Below, piece by piece: positions 34,430-42,653 of a stretch of 64,000 bases of DNA. Origin of the DNA: Clostridia bacterium (GTDB taxonomy: Bacteria > Bacillota > Clostridia > Oscillospirales > Acutalibacteraceae). A model generated the notes under the pieces. The model ran no database searches. It was not told where the DNA came from and saw only the letters and a program-made list of their open reading frames with translations. Numbering within the stretch: the first letter of the stretch is position 1; every line of letters starts with the position of its first letter. The position numbers and the translations under genes were made by a program. Where the stretch lies: positions 62,001 through 126,000 of the forward strand of contig JAFZOL010000005.1 in NCBI GenBank assembly GCA_017550625.1, written 5' to 3'.

Positions 34430-34642
34430 CTATAATACGCGTGTGCTTCCGATATATACTGCGGTGGCCTTCGTGCCCGCCGCCGTTATCACACGGTCGG
34501 TGTTGTGCACGGTGACCCATTCGGGCCTGCCGCTCGTGAGCCGTCGGTTCGGCTTATTCTTGTTCCCGTCCGGGATGATCTTTTCTTTAATCTCAAGCCC
34601 GTATTCTTCCCGGACCTTATCCGGGTTTAGAAAAACAGCCAT
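34430..34642 (-). CDS. Short protein resembling the N-terminus of an amidase
   Basis: 70 residues. The segment KEKIIPDGNKNKPNRRL followed by WVTVHNTD resembles the opening of clostridial phage amidases, where the His of HNT is the first zinc ligand. The rest of an amidase is absent: after HNTDRV the protein ends within 22 residues (AAGTKATAVYIGSTRVL). It may be a truncated older endolysin whose remaining part has been replaced, or an unrelated small tail protein. The gene has a good ribosome binding site, so it may still be translated. Confidence 0.45.
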   Translation of the reverse strand: MAVFLNPDKVREEYGLEIKEKIIPDGNKNKPNRRLTSGRPEWVTVHNTDRVITAAGTKATAVYIGSTRVL

Positions 34643-34655
34643 TTCGTTTTCCTCC

Positions 34656-35165
34656 TCAGTTGGAACCGTATCCGAGTTGGATCGGCGTAATTGTCACGCT
34701 GCCGTTTGAATACCAATATCCGACGATCAGATAAGGTCGGTTGCCCGCGCCGAAACTGGTTTCAAGCGGGCAAGAGAATTCTATCAGCGTTGAATTAAAT
34801 AAACGCATACGGGCGACCGCCGTGCACGGCAGGTTAAAAATGTCCGTGAACGACAGCCAAATCTCAGGCGTTTTTCCGGCGGTGATGGCGGCCATTGCGT
34901 CGGCAAATGTGCAGGATACGCCGCCGTGCGTCAGATTTGTCACCTCAAGCGTCGCTAAATTGAGGTCGCAGTTTACAACGTAGCTTTGGTCCTTGCCGTC
35001 GGCGTAAGTCTTCGTGGCGTAGGCAGAAAGGCTCTGGTGCGCCGTCAAAAAACCGGAGTCGTTCGTGAGGTCCGAAGTCTTTGTCGGAATCAGCGCGATC
35101 ACCCTTTTCAGCAGCGGCACAAGCGCGGATTTTAGCTGATTGAAAAACGCGGTATTGATAGCCAT
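34656..35165 (-). CDS. Tail-fibre-like protein, short
   Basis: 169 residues. It contains TSDLTNDSGFLT, a motif repeated in many phage fibre proteins, then YATKTYADGKD and a beta-rich C-terminal half with no recognisable domain. It follows a longer fibre gene by 12 bases and shares the SDLTND motif with it, so it may be a receptor-binding tip, an accessory fibre or a duplicated end. Confidence 0.6.
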   Translation of the reverse strand: MAINTAFFNQLKSALVPLLKRVIALIPTKTSDLTNDSGFLTAHQSLSAYATKTYADGKDQSYVVNCDLNLATLEVTNLTHGGVSCTFADAMAAITAGKTPEIWLSFTDIFNLPCTAVARMRLFNSTLIEFSCPLETSFGAGNRPYLIVGYWYSNGSVTITPIQLGYGSN

Positions 35166-35177
35166 ACGCTCACCGCC

Positions 35178-36242
35178 TTACGCGCTGAGCACGTTGTCCC
35201 AGATGGTCTGGATCTGCGCGTTGGTCAGCTCCACGATGTCGGTTTCCTTGACGTAGCCGGAGAGATCCATCGACGTCTGCCCGATCCGCTCAAAGCCGTT
35301 GTTCACGTAGATCCACTCGGCGTAGATGTTGTTCGTCGCCGTTTCCGAAAGCGGCACGAGATAGATCTTGTTGGTCTCGCCCGTCACGGTCGGCACGCCG
35401 GAGGCGTTATATTCGCCGGAGGTGAGGATCCGGAACGAGAACCCGGCGATCCCGCCGATGGCAGAATCCACGTAGGTCTTGACGGCCTTCGGCGATGCCG
35501 TTTTCGCGTCGCTCGCCGCATCCGAGGAGATATCCGTACTGATAACCGGCACGGTCGGGATCGCCTCATCGACATACTCCTCAGTGGCGTACCCGTCAAG
35601 GTCGTCGTCGTGCAGCACGTTGTCGGTCCGTGCCTGCTGCAGAACCCCCGTCAGCGTGGAATCGATCTCCACACTGAGCAGAGAATCCCCGGCGCTCCCA
35701 TAAGGCACGACGCCGGAAAAATAGAGCGACGATCCGCTGCCGAACACGATCCGCAGAGGCAGCTCGAAGTTGATGCTGCCGTACATGGTGCCACTCAGAA
35801 CGACCTCATACCCGGCCTCTTTCGCCGCCAGAATGTTGGCGATCGTCTCCGTGATCGTTACCGTATTCGGTTCCACGCTCGTATCGACGGTTGCTTCCAC
35901 GACGTGCTTCGCCTGATCGATATACCCCTCGTCGTTTGTCAGATCGCTGACAGCCGTCGGAACATTCACATTCACCGCCTTGTTTATAGGAATGAGCGCG
36001 GTCCCGTTGACCTTTACAGACTCAATCACGTTTGCCTGTGCCGTAGACGGCGCGTGCGCAGCCTGCGAATGGGCATACGCCGCGTCATACTGCGCCTTCA
36101 GCGCGTCGGTCAGATCGTTATCACTCAGAGTCTTATACACCGAGCTGCTGCCGGTCTTATAGACCTTCTGGACAAACTTGTTCTTGATCAGCGTAAAGAT
36201 GTAAGTCAGGGCGTTTGCCCCGGTATTGTTGATAGTCGACAT
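35178..36242 (-). CDS. Tail fibre protein
   Basis: 354 residues from ATG 36242 after AAGGAGG. An N-terminal helix (YIFTLIKNKFVQKVY) is followed by repeats typical of fibre shafts: AVSDLTNDEGYI, YATEEYVDEAIP and ASPKAVKTYVDSAIGGI. The C-terminus (VELTNAQIQTIWDNVLSA) resembles a motif that also ends the small protein at 36259-36492 (TEILAIWNTVMA). It probably forms a trimeric fibre for host recognition. Confidence 0.7.
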   Translation of the reverse strand: MSTINNTGANALTYIFTLIKNKFVQKVYKTGSSSVYKTLSDNDLTDALKAQYDAAYAHSQAAHAPSTAQANVIESVKVNGTALIPINKAVNVNVPTAVSDLTNDEGYIDQAKHVVEATVDTSVEPNTVTITETIANILAAKEAGYEVVLSGTMYGSINFELPLRIVFGSGSSLYFSGVVPYGSAGDSLLSVEIDSTLTGVLQQARTDNVLHDDDLDGYATEEYVDEAIPTVPVISTDISSDAASDAKTASPKAVKTYVDSAIGGIAGFSFRILTSGEYNASGVPTVTGETNKIYLVPLSETATNNIYAEWIYVNNGFERIGQTSMDLSGYVKETDIVELTNAQIQTIWDNVLSA

Positions 36243-36258
36243 GCATTCTCCTCCTTAT

Positions 36259-36492
36259 TTAATCCGCCATCACAGTGTTCCAGATGGCGAGTATTTCCGT
36301 GTTTTCGATTTCATCGAGCAGCCCCAGCTCATCGCCGGTTTTGTCCCCGATCAGCTCCACGCCGTTGATTCTCGGGTGGTTTCTCAGGATTTCATAATCC
36401 GTCGCCGTGCCGCCGCTCCCGCCGTCGCGCACATGCAGTGCCAGCGGAGGTGACTCCTCCGCAACGTGCAGACTGATTCTGCATCCACTCAT
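36259..36492 (-). CDS. Small tail-region protein
   Basis: 77 residues. The conserved-looking segment HPRINGVELIGDKTGDELGL is found in many small phage proteins of tail-fibre regions, and the protein ends in EILAIWNTVMAD. It overlaps the preceding gene by four bases. Function is unknown; a fibre adaptor or assembly factor is possible. Confidence 0.6.
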   Translation of the reverse strand: MSGCRISLHVAEESPPLALHVRDGGSGGTATDYEILRNHPRINGVELIGDKTGDELGLLDEIENTEILAIWNTVMAD

Positions 36493-36782
36493 TCCAAACG
36501 CCTCCTCAGCAGATTATCGCCGACGTCCAGATTTGCGATCTCCGTTGCATCCCGGAGCGCCCCGGACAGCAGATTTACCTGCACGCCGACGGTGCCGGGG
36601 TTCAGCAGCCCGCTCTGCTCCTGCGTCAGCCGGATGCGCAGCGTGTGCGCGTCGACAAGCTCAAAGGCCGTGATGTCGATCTCTGTGCGCCCTTGCTGCA
36701 GCGTGACGTGGATCTGATCATAATCGGGAATCTCCCTCTCCGGGATCTCGATCTCCAGCGACGGCGTTGTCCAGATCGTCAT
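36489..36782 (-). CDS. Small beta-rich phage protein
   Basis: 97 residues from ATG 36782 after AAAGGAGG; a longer frame would invade the neighbouring fibre gene. It is made of short strands (IHVTLQQGRTEIDITAFELV, LRIRLTQEQSGLL, VGVQVNLLSG) without Cys or membrane segments. Its place between two fibre genes suggests a baseplate or fibre component. Family not recognised. Confidence 0.6.
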   Translation of the reverse strand: MTIWTTPSLEIEIPEREIPDYDQIHVTLQQGRTEIDITAFELVDAHTLRIRLTQEQSGLLNPGTVGVQVNLLSGALRDATEIANLDVGDNLLRRRLE

Positions 36783-36795
36783 ACGCTCGCCTCCT

Positions 36796-38064
36796 TTAGA
36801 TCCCGCAGACGTACGTGACGGCAGCGTACAGGTTGAGGCTGCCGGACGTGCCGGTCGTGTGGTAGGTTTGCGCATAGATCTTCCCGTTGGTCTTGACGTG
36901 CAGTCTCACGCGCAGAGCATTATCGCTCGGGCAGCATACGTCCTGCGCGATGTTATACGGAGGCGCCAGGCGGACCGTTCTCACGCCGCCGTACGCGATC
37001 CCGAAATCGTACGTCGTCGGCAGCGTACCGATCTCCGTTTCCACTCCCGCGGGCATATTTTTCAGGTTCCGGACGGCGACCGTGCAGACGCCGAACCCGA
37101 ATATCACGATGATCTGGTCCGCGTAATCCGACGAGAGCACGACCAATGGCGGTCCCGCCACGTAGCTGACGATTTCCCAAAGGGATTCGCTAAGATCGTG
37201 TATGGGCCCGTATACGCCGTCCGACGTGATCGGCGCGGTATCGCCCGCCGTCGGTGCCGTCGACAGCGCGCTCACGCCGGTCCCGCCTCTCGTCACGCTC
37301 AGCACGCCCGCGTTGATGTCGGAAGCGTTGTGCGTATGGCTCGCGGCAGCGGCGCCGAGCTGCGCCCGCGTCACGCTGTGCGGGTTCGAGTTGTTGCCGA
37401 TGTGCGAAATGAGCGACGAGACCGCCTTCTTGATCTTGCCCATCAGCGTCGTCATGCGTTCGCCGGTCAGCGGCTCCTCCAGCGTCCCCGCCGCCGAAAA
37501 ATTGACGACCTGATTGTCAAAGGGCAGGTTTTCCACGTTGCCGAGCCCCACCTGCGCCTTCGTGACGTTATGCGGATTGCTCTTATCGGCTTCGTGCTCC
37601 TGCAGCTCCGCCTTCGTCGCGAAAACGGCGCTCTCGGCCATGATCGCCGTCACGTTTTCGGCGTCGCCCACCACGATCATCAGATTGACGGTCTGCTCCG
37701 CCACCACCGCGCCGGCCGGCGTCAGCATCCCGGCATCGTCTCCGTCGTTGACGTAGGCATACAGCACCTCGTCCGCGCCCTGCTCGTCCAGCTTTGCGAA
37801 AAGGCCGAGCTCCGTCCAGCGCATGGGCTCCTCGATGATGGAATTGTCAAAGCTGCCCGTGATCGTCACGTAGCCGCTTGTCGTTTTGTCGATCGCGGTG
37901 ATGCCGAATTCATATTCCGGGATCACCAGCTCCTCCAGATCGGCGGCGTCGGCAGGCGGCGCGCCGCTGCCGATCTCAAATTTCGTAAAAACAAGTCCGT
38001 CGCCGGCAATCGCCCGCATCAGCAGCGCGCGGCCGGCGTCGGTCAGAATCGGAGCATTTACCAT
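36796..38064 (-). CDS. Phage tail-collar fibre protein
   Basis: 422 residues. The N-terminal part (MVNAPILTDAGRALLMRAIAG, EIGSGAP, WTELGLFAK) matches the tail-collar fibre domain that attaches to the baseplate in P2-like phages. It continues with the shaft motif NPHNVTKAQVGLGNVEN, a second NPHSVTRAQLGAA, and a beta-rich C-terminal region. It directly follows the gpI gene, the usual gpJ-gpI-gpH order. Confidence 0.85.
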   Translation of the reverse strand: MVNAPILTDAGRALLMRAIAGDGLVFTKFEIGSGAPPADAADLEELVIPEYEFGITAIDKTTSGYVTITGSFDNSIIEEPMRWTELGLFAKLDEQGADEVLYAYVNDGDDAGMLTPAGAVVAEQTVNLMIVVGDAENVTAIMAESAVFATKAELQEHEADKSNPHNVTKAQVGLGNVENLPFDNQVVNFSAAGTLEEPLTGERMTTLMGKIKKAVSSLISHIGNNSNPHSVTRAQLGAAAASHTHNASDINAGVLSVTRGGTGVSALSTAPTAGDTAPITSDGVYGPIHDLSESLWEIVSYVAGPPLVVLSSDYADQIIVIFGFGVCTVAVRNLKNMPAGVETEIGTLPTTYDFGIAYGGVRTVRLAPPYNIAQDVCCPSDNALRVRLHVKTNGKIYAQTYHTTGTSGSLNLYAAVTYVCGI

Positions 38065-38077
38065 GTTGCATCCTCCT

Positions 38078-38659
38078 TTAGTCGATTCCGGGAACGGTCA
38101 GCGTCATCTCGCTCCCGGTGTGCAGGGCGAGCCCCGCATAGATTGTTTTGGATCTCCCGCCGACAAACGTCACCTTGTCCGGCACGGATCGAAGGTTGAT
38201 GAAATACTTCGCGGCGGCAAGCAGCGCTTCGATGTCTTCGTCGCTCATGAGCTTCCCGCCGAGATCGGCTGTAAGCCGGTAATGATAAGCCTGCCCTCCG
38301 TAGTCGTACCACTCCTGCAGCGTTGCGCCCGCGAACGCGTCCGAGATCACGCGCTGCACCGCTCCTGCGGTCCCAAGGCTCCGGTGCACGCTCCAAACGC
38401 TTTTCAACAGGTTTCGTTTGACGTCCGTCGTCGCGTCCGGGAACCACCAGTCGAGCTTGAAATCAACCGCCAGCCTGTCGAGCAGCACGTCTGGCAGCGC
38501 GTCGATCGCGGCATACACCGCAATCGCGCCTGCGTCCTCATACTGCCGTCCGAAGGACTCGGCCACGGCGGCGGCGAGCGCGTAGATCCGCCCGGTCCCG
38601 GACAGCGGCAGCGGCAGCGCGGCGAGCATTGAGTCCTTCGAAAACTCACTCATCCTCAT
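38078..38659 (-). CDS. Phage tail protein I (gpI)
   Basis: 193 residues. Typical features are LLDRLAVDFKLDWW, KRNLLKSVWSVHRSLGTAGAVQRVISDAF and HYRLTADL, the P2 gpI layout. It is a baseplate wedge component between gpJ and the fibre. It overlaps gpJ by 14 bases. Confidence 0.9.
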   Translation of the reverse strand: MRMSEFSKDSMLAALPLPLSGTGRIYALAAAVAESFGRQYEDAGAIAVYAAIDALPDVLLDRLAVDFKLDWWFPDATTDVKRNLLKSVWSVHRSLGTAGAVQRVISDAFAGATLQEWYDYGGQAYHYRLTADLGGKLMSDEDIEALLAAAKYFINLRSVPDKVTFVGGRSKTIYAGLALHTGSEMTLTVPGID

Positions 38660-39989
38660 AGCCTCCGTTCGTGATCGTTACGGTACCCACGGCGGCGATC
38701 TCCGGCGCGCTGCCGTCGCTGCCGTCGGAAAGCGCGGTAAAGGTCGGCGCCGTGATCACGGCCCGCTTGATGCCGGTCGCCATCAATAACTGCCAGAGCT
38801 TCGAGGGGTTGACGTCCCGCCCGAGTTTCCCGTGCTGCCAGTCGATATACTCCTGCACGGCTTTTTCCACTGCGGCGGTGATCTCGGCGGCGGGCGTCCC
38901 GGAATTGCGGGGCAGATAATAGGTCAGGTTGACGTTATAAGACACGACCTCGGGATCGTGCACCTCCACCCTGTCCGTCAGCGGCCGCGCGTCCCGGGCG
39001 CTGCACGCGGTCAGGATCGCCGTTTTGAGCACGGACCCGACCGGCTGGCCGTCCTGCGTCACGGCGTACAAATAGACAAGGCCGGGCAGCTCCTTGCGGT
39101 AGCGCACCGTGTTCGTTTCCCCGGCGGACGCGTAATAAAACACGGTGCTCGCGGAAACACCCGGCGATCCGCTGGTCGCCGGGCTGCCGTTGACCGTCAC
39201 GGTGGAAAGATCCACGCCCTCCTTGCCGAGGATAATGCCCTCGATGCCGTTCTCGCTGTCCACGATCGTCGGCAGCAGTTCCTCCACCCAAACCATGGGC
39301 CGCACGGCCTTCACGTCGGCGATCTCCGCAGACGCGGATTTCGCCCGGTAGATATAGCCGCCCTCGCTCCCGGCCGCGGAGGCGCCGTCCAGGCTCGCCC
39401 GCATCCGGGCGAAATAGGCGTCGTCGTCCTCGGTCTCGCTGCCGCCGTCGCTCTCGTCGGTGTTCGCGCAGGCTACAAAAAACTGCACGTTGTCGGGGTC
39501 CACCAGCGTCGAGATCTGCCCGGCGGCGTAGCCGTTGCCGACTTCGCCGGCGGTCTGGCATTCAACCATCACGTCGATGCTGCTCTCTCCGATCGGGATC
39601 AGCGCGTCGGCGGTCGTCGCCCACGTCAGGCTCTGCGCCGTATCGGTCACGCGCGTCCCCGCCGGGATCAGCACCGCCGTCGTCGCGGGCGTGATCGTAA
39701 AGCGGACCGTGCATTTCGCCGCGGCGGCGGGATTGCGTTTCACACCGTAGATCCATTCCCCGAGCGCGTCAAGATATTCTCCGGCCGCGCTGCTCGGCAG
39801 ATTCATGTTTCCGGCGAAATTGAGCTTCACCCGCTCCCGCGCGACAGCGTCCGCGAACCATGCCAGCAGCAGCCGCTCCGGGTCTCCGGGCAGCAACGCG
39901 CGGCCCGTCTGCGCCTCAAAGGACGCAATCATTTCCGACTCAATTTCTTTTGCGTCGGTGGAAACGAAGTCGTAATCCATGCCTCTCAC
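38646..39989 (-). CDS. Baseplate J-like protein
   Basis: 447 residues from a GTG that overlaps the previous stop, six bases after GGAGGT. A gpJ/Mu gp47 core is present: EYLDALGEWIYGVKRNPAA, RFTITPATTAVLIPAGTRVTD, and C-terminal YVNLTYYLPRNSG-like and EYIDWQHGKLGRDVNPSKL segments. It joins the baseplate wedge to the tail hub. Confidence 0.93.
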   Translation of the reverse strand: MRGMDYDFVSTDAKEIESEMIASFEAQTGRALLPGDPERLLLAWFADAVARERVKLNFAGNMNLPSSAAGEYLDALGEWIYGVKRNPAAAAKCTVRFTITPATTAVLIPAGTRVTDTAQSLTWATTADALIPIGESSIDVMVECQTAGEVGNGYAAGQISTLVDPDNVQFFVACANTDESDGGSETEDDDAYFARMRASLDGASAAGSEGGYIYRAKSASAEIADVKAVRPMVWVEELLPTIVDSENGIEGIILGKEGVDLSTVTVNGSPATSGSPGVSASTVFYYASAGETNTVRYRKELPGLVYLYAVTQDGQPVGSVLKTAILTACSARDARPLTDRVEVHDPEVVSYNVNLTYYLPRNSGTPAAEITAAVEKAVQEYIDWQHGKLGRDVNPSKLWQLLMATGIKRAVITAPTFTALSDGSDGSAPEIAAVGTVTITNGGYEDE

Positions 39990-40303
39990 ACCGTCACCTC
40001 CAATTCGACGGACAGCACCCGGCTGTCGAACATGGTTTTTCCGGGCAGCAGCCGCACGCTCAGCACCTCGGCGCGCGGCTCAAAGCGCGCCATCGCATCT
40101 ATGATCTCGGCGGCGGCAAGCGCTTCGGCGGCAAACGCCGGGCGGTGCGTGAATTCCATCGGCAGCCCGTAGTCTCGATATAACGGGACCGTTCCCTTTT
40201 TTGTGGAGAGCAGCAGCGCCGCGTTCTGCAGCACCCGCCGCGTCTCATCCTGTTCCAATAGCGTCAGCGGCAGGGGCCTGTCGCTGCGGATCTCATATCG
40301 CAT
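39986..40303 (-). CDS. Baseplate protein W / gp25-like
   Basis: 105 residues with RRVLQNAALLLSTKKGTVPLYRDYGLP and RFEPRAEVLSV, the GPW_gp25 family pattern. It is a baseplate wedge component that nucleates sheath assembly. It ends inside the gpJ start. Confidence 0.9.
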   Translation of the reverse strand: MRYEIRSDRPLPLTLLEQDETRRVLQNAALLLSTKKGTVPLYRDYGLPMEFTHRPAFAAEALAAAEIIDAMARFEPRAEVLSVRLLPGKTMFDSRVLSVELEVTV

Positions 40304-40304
40304 G

Positions 40305-40703
40305 TCAAAGCCTCCTGTCGTAGCCCAATAGGCTCACGCTGACGGTGGCGTCGATCAGGTCGCCGCGCCCGTCAAAGCGCTCCCCCGTGTACTTAAAGGA
40401 TTTGATGAGCCAGCGGTCGCCCACCTGATAGGTGCCGATCATCAGCCGCAGCGCAACGCCTTCCCGGCAGTAGTTTTCTACCCGGTGCAGGTCGAAATAG
40501 GGGTCCACGCCGAGATAGCGCGACAGCCGGAAACTCAGGCTCACCGTTTCCGGGTCCGCGCCGGCATATTCCACGACCCCGCGCCTGCCCTGCAGATTGT
40601 GAGTGTTCAGCCTTGCCGAGCCGCTGTGCTCGAATTTTTGGAACGTCTTGATCACGTCGTCGGAAACCTGAAACACGATGTCCCCAAGACAGCCTACCTG
40701 CAT
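40305..40703 (-). CDS. Phage protein U (gpU-like)
   Basis: 132 residues with LGDIVFQVSDDVIKTFQKFE, EYAGADPETVSLSFRLS, and GDRWLIKSFKYTGERFDGRG, the P2 gpU layout. gpU is a tail completion or hub protein. It lies one base from gpW and overlaps the gpV-like gene by ten. Confidence 0.85.
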   Translation of the reverse strand: MQVGCLGDIVFQVSDDVIKTFQKFEHSGSARLNTHNLQGRRGVVEYAGADPETVSLSFRLSRYLGVDPYFDLHRVENYCREGVALRLMIGTYQVGDRWLIKSFKYTGERFDGRGDLIDATVSVSLLGYDRRL

Positions 40704-40948
40704 GCTATCACCCCCAGAATGTAACCGTTTCCGTTGAATGAATCATCATAGAGGCACAGCACCACGTCCCCAATCGCGGGGGCCCAGCGCCCGGCATCCA
40801 CTTTGTGCGTATGGTCCTGCGCTGAGGCCGTCGTGAGGGAAGCCGGGTGCTGCAAAACATAGAGCCTGTCGCTCATCAGCTGCAGATCCGGAAAGTAGAC
40901 CCGCGCGCGGGCGCCCTCCACGCTCTGCACCTGCCCGATCCTTATCAT
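40694..40948 (-). CDS. Short gpV-like baseplate hub protein
   Basis: 84 residues with the OB-fold start MIRIGQVQSVEGARARVYFPDL and GDVVLCLYDDSFNGNGYILGVI. P2 gpV normally has about 200 residues with a triple-beta-helix membrane-piercing needle and an iron-binding tip; here only the OB part is present. The needle must therefore come from elsewhere or be missing. Confidence 0.75.
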   Translation of the reverse strand: MIRIGQVQSVEGARARVYFPDLQLMSDRLYVLQHPASLTTASAQDHTHKVDAGRWAPAIGDVVLCLYDDSFNGNGYILGVIACR

Positions 40949-42450
40949 GCGCCGTTCGCCTCCCTGAGTTCGATCTGCGTCGTGTAGCCGCTCCCCACGG
41001 TGTGCGTCGCCTTCGTGATTACATAATCGCCAGAAAGCGCGCCCCAGCCGGTCAGGCGCACGGTCAGTCCCGCCTGCAGGGCGGGATTGCCGGCGAACGT
41101 AAACACCGGCTTCACCGCGAACTTGTTGTGTTTTTTGAGCTGCGCCGCAGCCAGCGCCTCGGCTTCTGCTACGCTGTCCACGCGCTGGTGGATCTCCAGT
41201 TGCTCGTTATTTTTGTTGTCCGCGTTATAGTCGTCGCAGTAGGCGTAGCCCTCGATCAGCACGCCGTCCGGCGTATAAAATGACACACGGCACGAGGTGT
41301 AGGTCGAGTCCTTGCCGGTCGAGATCGAATATTTCACGAAATCCGATTCCGGCGTGATCTCCCGCACCAGCGTTTTGTCGCCGATCTGATCGAAAACGAT
41401 TAGAATGTTGTTCGCGACTTTGAGGCGGTAGCCCGCGTCCGAGCAGAGCTTTTCCAGAAACGCGATGTCCGAAACGTCGTTCTGCTCGACGCGCTTATAT
41501 AGCTTATGCCGGTGCGGCAGATACATCGAGGTCATGCCGTTTTTTCCGGCGATCTCGGCGGCGATCTCCGAAAGCGTAATGTTTTCCCAGCTCCTCGTCT
41601 TTTTCACCTTCCGGATCGTCGAGGTGTAGGGTAAAGAGGTCGCCTTGATCGTCACAACTGTCGGCGGGCCGGAAAGCTTCACGCTGTCCAACTCAAAAAA
41701 GCCGCAGTCGAGCTCCCGGTCCTTGCCGTCTCCATCCCGGTTCAAAAGCGCGATCACCGCCTGGATCTTCATGCCCTCTTTCCGTTCGCCCCCGCCGTCT
41801 CCGCTCCCGCCGAAGCCGACGTCCGCAAGCGAAAACCAGCCGAGCGACGCCACACAGACGGGGAACGGCACGCCCTCGCGCAGATTGAGATAAGTCACCT
41901 TGCCGGTATACCGCTCCACGTACGCGCCGGGCGTCCCCTCGCCGTAGCTGGTGTACTGAGGGCAGCCCGTCACGGTCACCTCGTTGCCGATGGACAGCGC
42001 CGAAGCGTCCGTCGGCGCCCCGCCGGAGGGCTCGGCCATCTCCTTTTTGAGCCCGGATGCCAGCACGTAGCCTGTCTTGCCGGAATAGGCGATTTTCGCC
42101 CACTTGATCGCGATATCCGCGTCCGGCAGGCGCGCCCCGTAGGGCAGGGTGCCGAGCTTCGCGTATTTTTCCCCGGCGCCGGAACGTACAATCAGCCCCG
42201 CCTTTTCGATGACCACATACTCGGTCACGCCGCTGGGCGGCACGGAGGCAAAATTCACAAGGTCGCCGAACCAGCTTTTCGCGAACAGCCCGTCCGCGTC
42301 GGCGAGCTGGAGCTGCAGATCGTCGGTCTCCTCGTCCTCGTTGTCGACGTAGCTCAAAGACGTGAGATTCGGCTCCAGATCCGCGCTGACGTCACGGTAA
42401 TTGAGAAAAATCTTGCACGCCGTCCGGCGCGCAAGCTCGGGGTAACTCAT
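40945..42450 (-). CDS. gpD-like late control/tail hub protein with an SH3-like insert
   Basis: 501 residues from ATG 42450, seven bases after GAGGG. The N-terminal barrel (ACKIFLNYRDVSADLEPNLTSLSY, DDLQLQLADADG) and the C-terminal part (DISDIAFLEKLCSDAGY-like, GYAYCDDYN, VTIKATSLPYTSTIRK) are gpD. Between them are an SH3b-like domain (about 88-140; GLIVRSGAGEKYAKLGTLPYG, AYSGKTGYVLASGL) and another short barrel (YLNLREGVPFPVCVASLGWF). The hub may thus contact peptidoglycan directly. Confidence 0.85.
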   Translation of the reverse strand: MSYPELARRTACKIFLNYRDVSADLEPNLTSLSYVDNEDEETDDLQLQLADADGLFAKSWFGDLVNFASVPPSGVTEYVVIEKAGLIVRSGAGEKYAKLGTLPYGARLPDADIAIKWAKIAYSGKTGYVLASGLKKEMAEPSGGAPTDASALSIGNEVTVTGCPQYTSYGEGTPGAYVERYTGKVTYLNLREGVPFPVCVASLGWFSLADVGFGGSGDGGGERKEGMKIQAVIALLNRDGDGKDRELDCGFFELDSVKLSGPPTVVTIKATSLPYTSTIRKVKKTRSWENITLSEIAAEIAGKNGMTSMYLPHRHKLYKRVEQNDVSDIAFLEKLCSDAGYRLKVANNILIVFDQIGDKTLVREITPESDFVKYSISTGKDSTYTSCRVSFYTPDGVLIEGYAYCDDYNADNKNNEQLEIHQRVDSVAEAEALAAAQLKKHNKFAVKPVFTFAGNPALQAGLTVRLTGWGALSGDYVITKATHTVGSGYTTQIELREANGA

Positions 42451-42653
42451 CCGGCGCCCTCCCTCCACGGCGGGGGCGTGTCTGTCACGGCGTCCTCCAC
42501 GTCCGGGATCGTCAGCGTCACGCCGGCCGGAAAAACGGCCGTGTCAATGTGCTGCGGATTTTCCCGCATGACGTCGGTCAGAAAATGCTCGTCGCCGAGC
42601 GTCTTTTTGGCGATCCCGTCAAACGTATCGCCCTGCGTTGTCACGTAAATCAT
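42447..42653 (-). CDS. Tail protein X (LysM-like)
   Basis: 68 residues from ATG 42653 (ATGA overlap with the tape measure stop). VTTQGDTFDGIAKKTLGDEHFLTDVM and VFPAGVTLTIPDV make a short LysM-like module, the P2 gpX family. It lies between tape measure and gpD, as in P2. Confidence 0.88.
   Translation of the reverse strand: MIYVTTQGDTFDGIAKKTLGDEHFLTDVMRENPQHIDTAVFPAGVTLTIPDVEDAVTDTPPPWREGAG

Noticed and set aside
38832..40172. A 446-codon rightward frame across the gpJ gene
   Set aside because: Composition is that of an antisense shadow; the leftward frame encodes gpJ and gpW with coupled starts.
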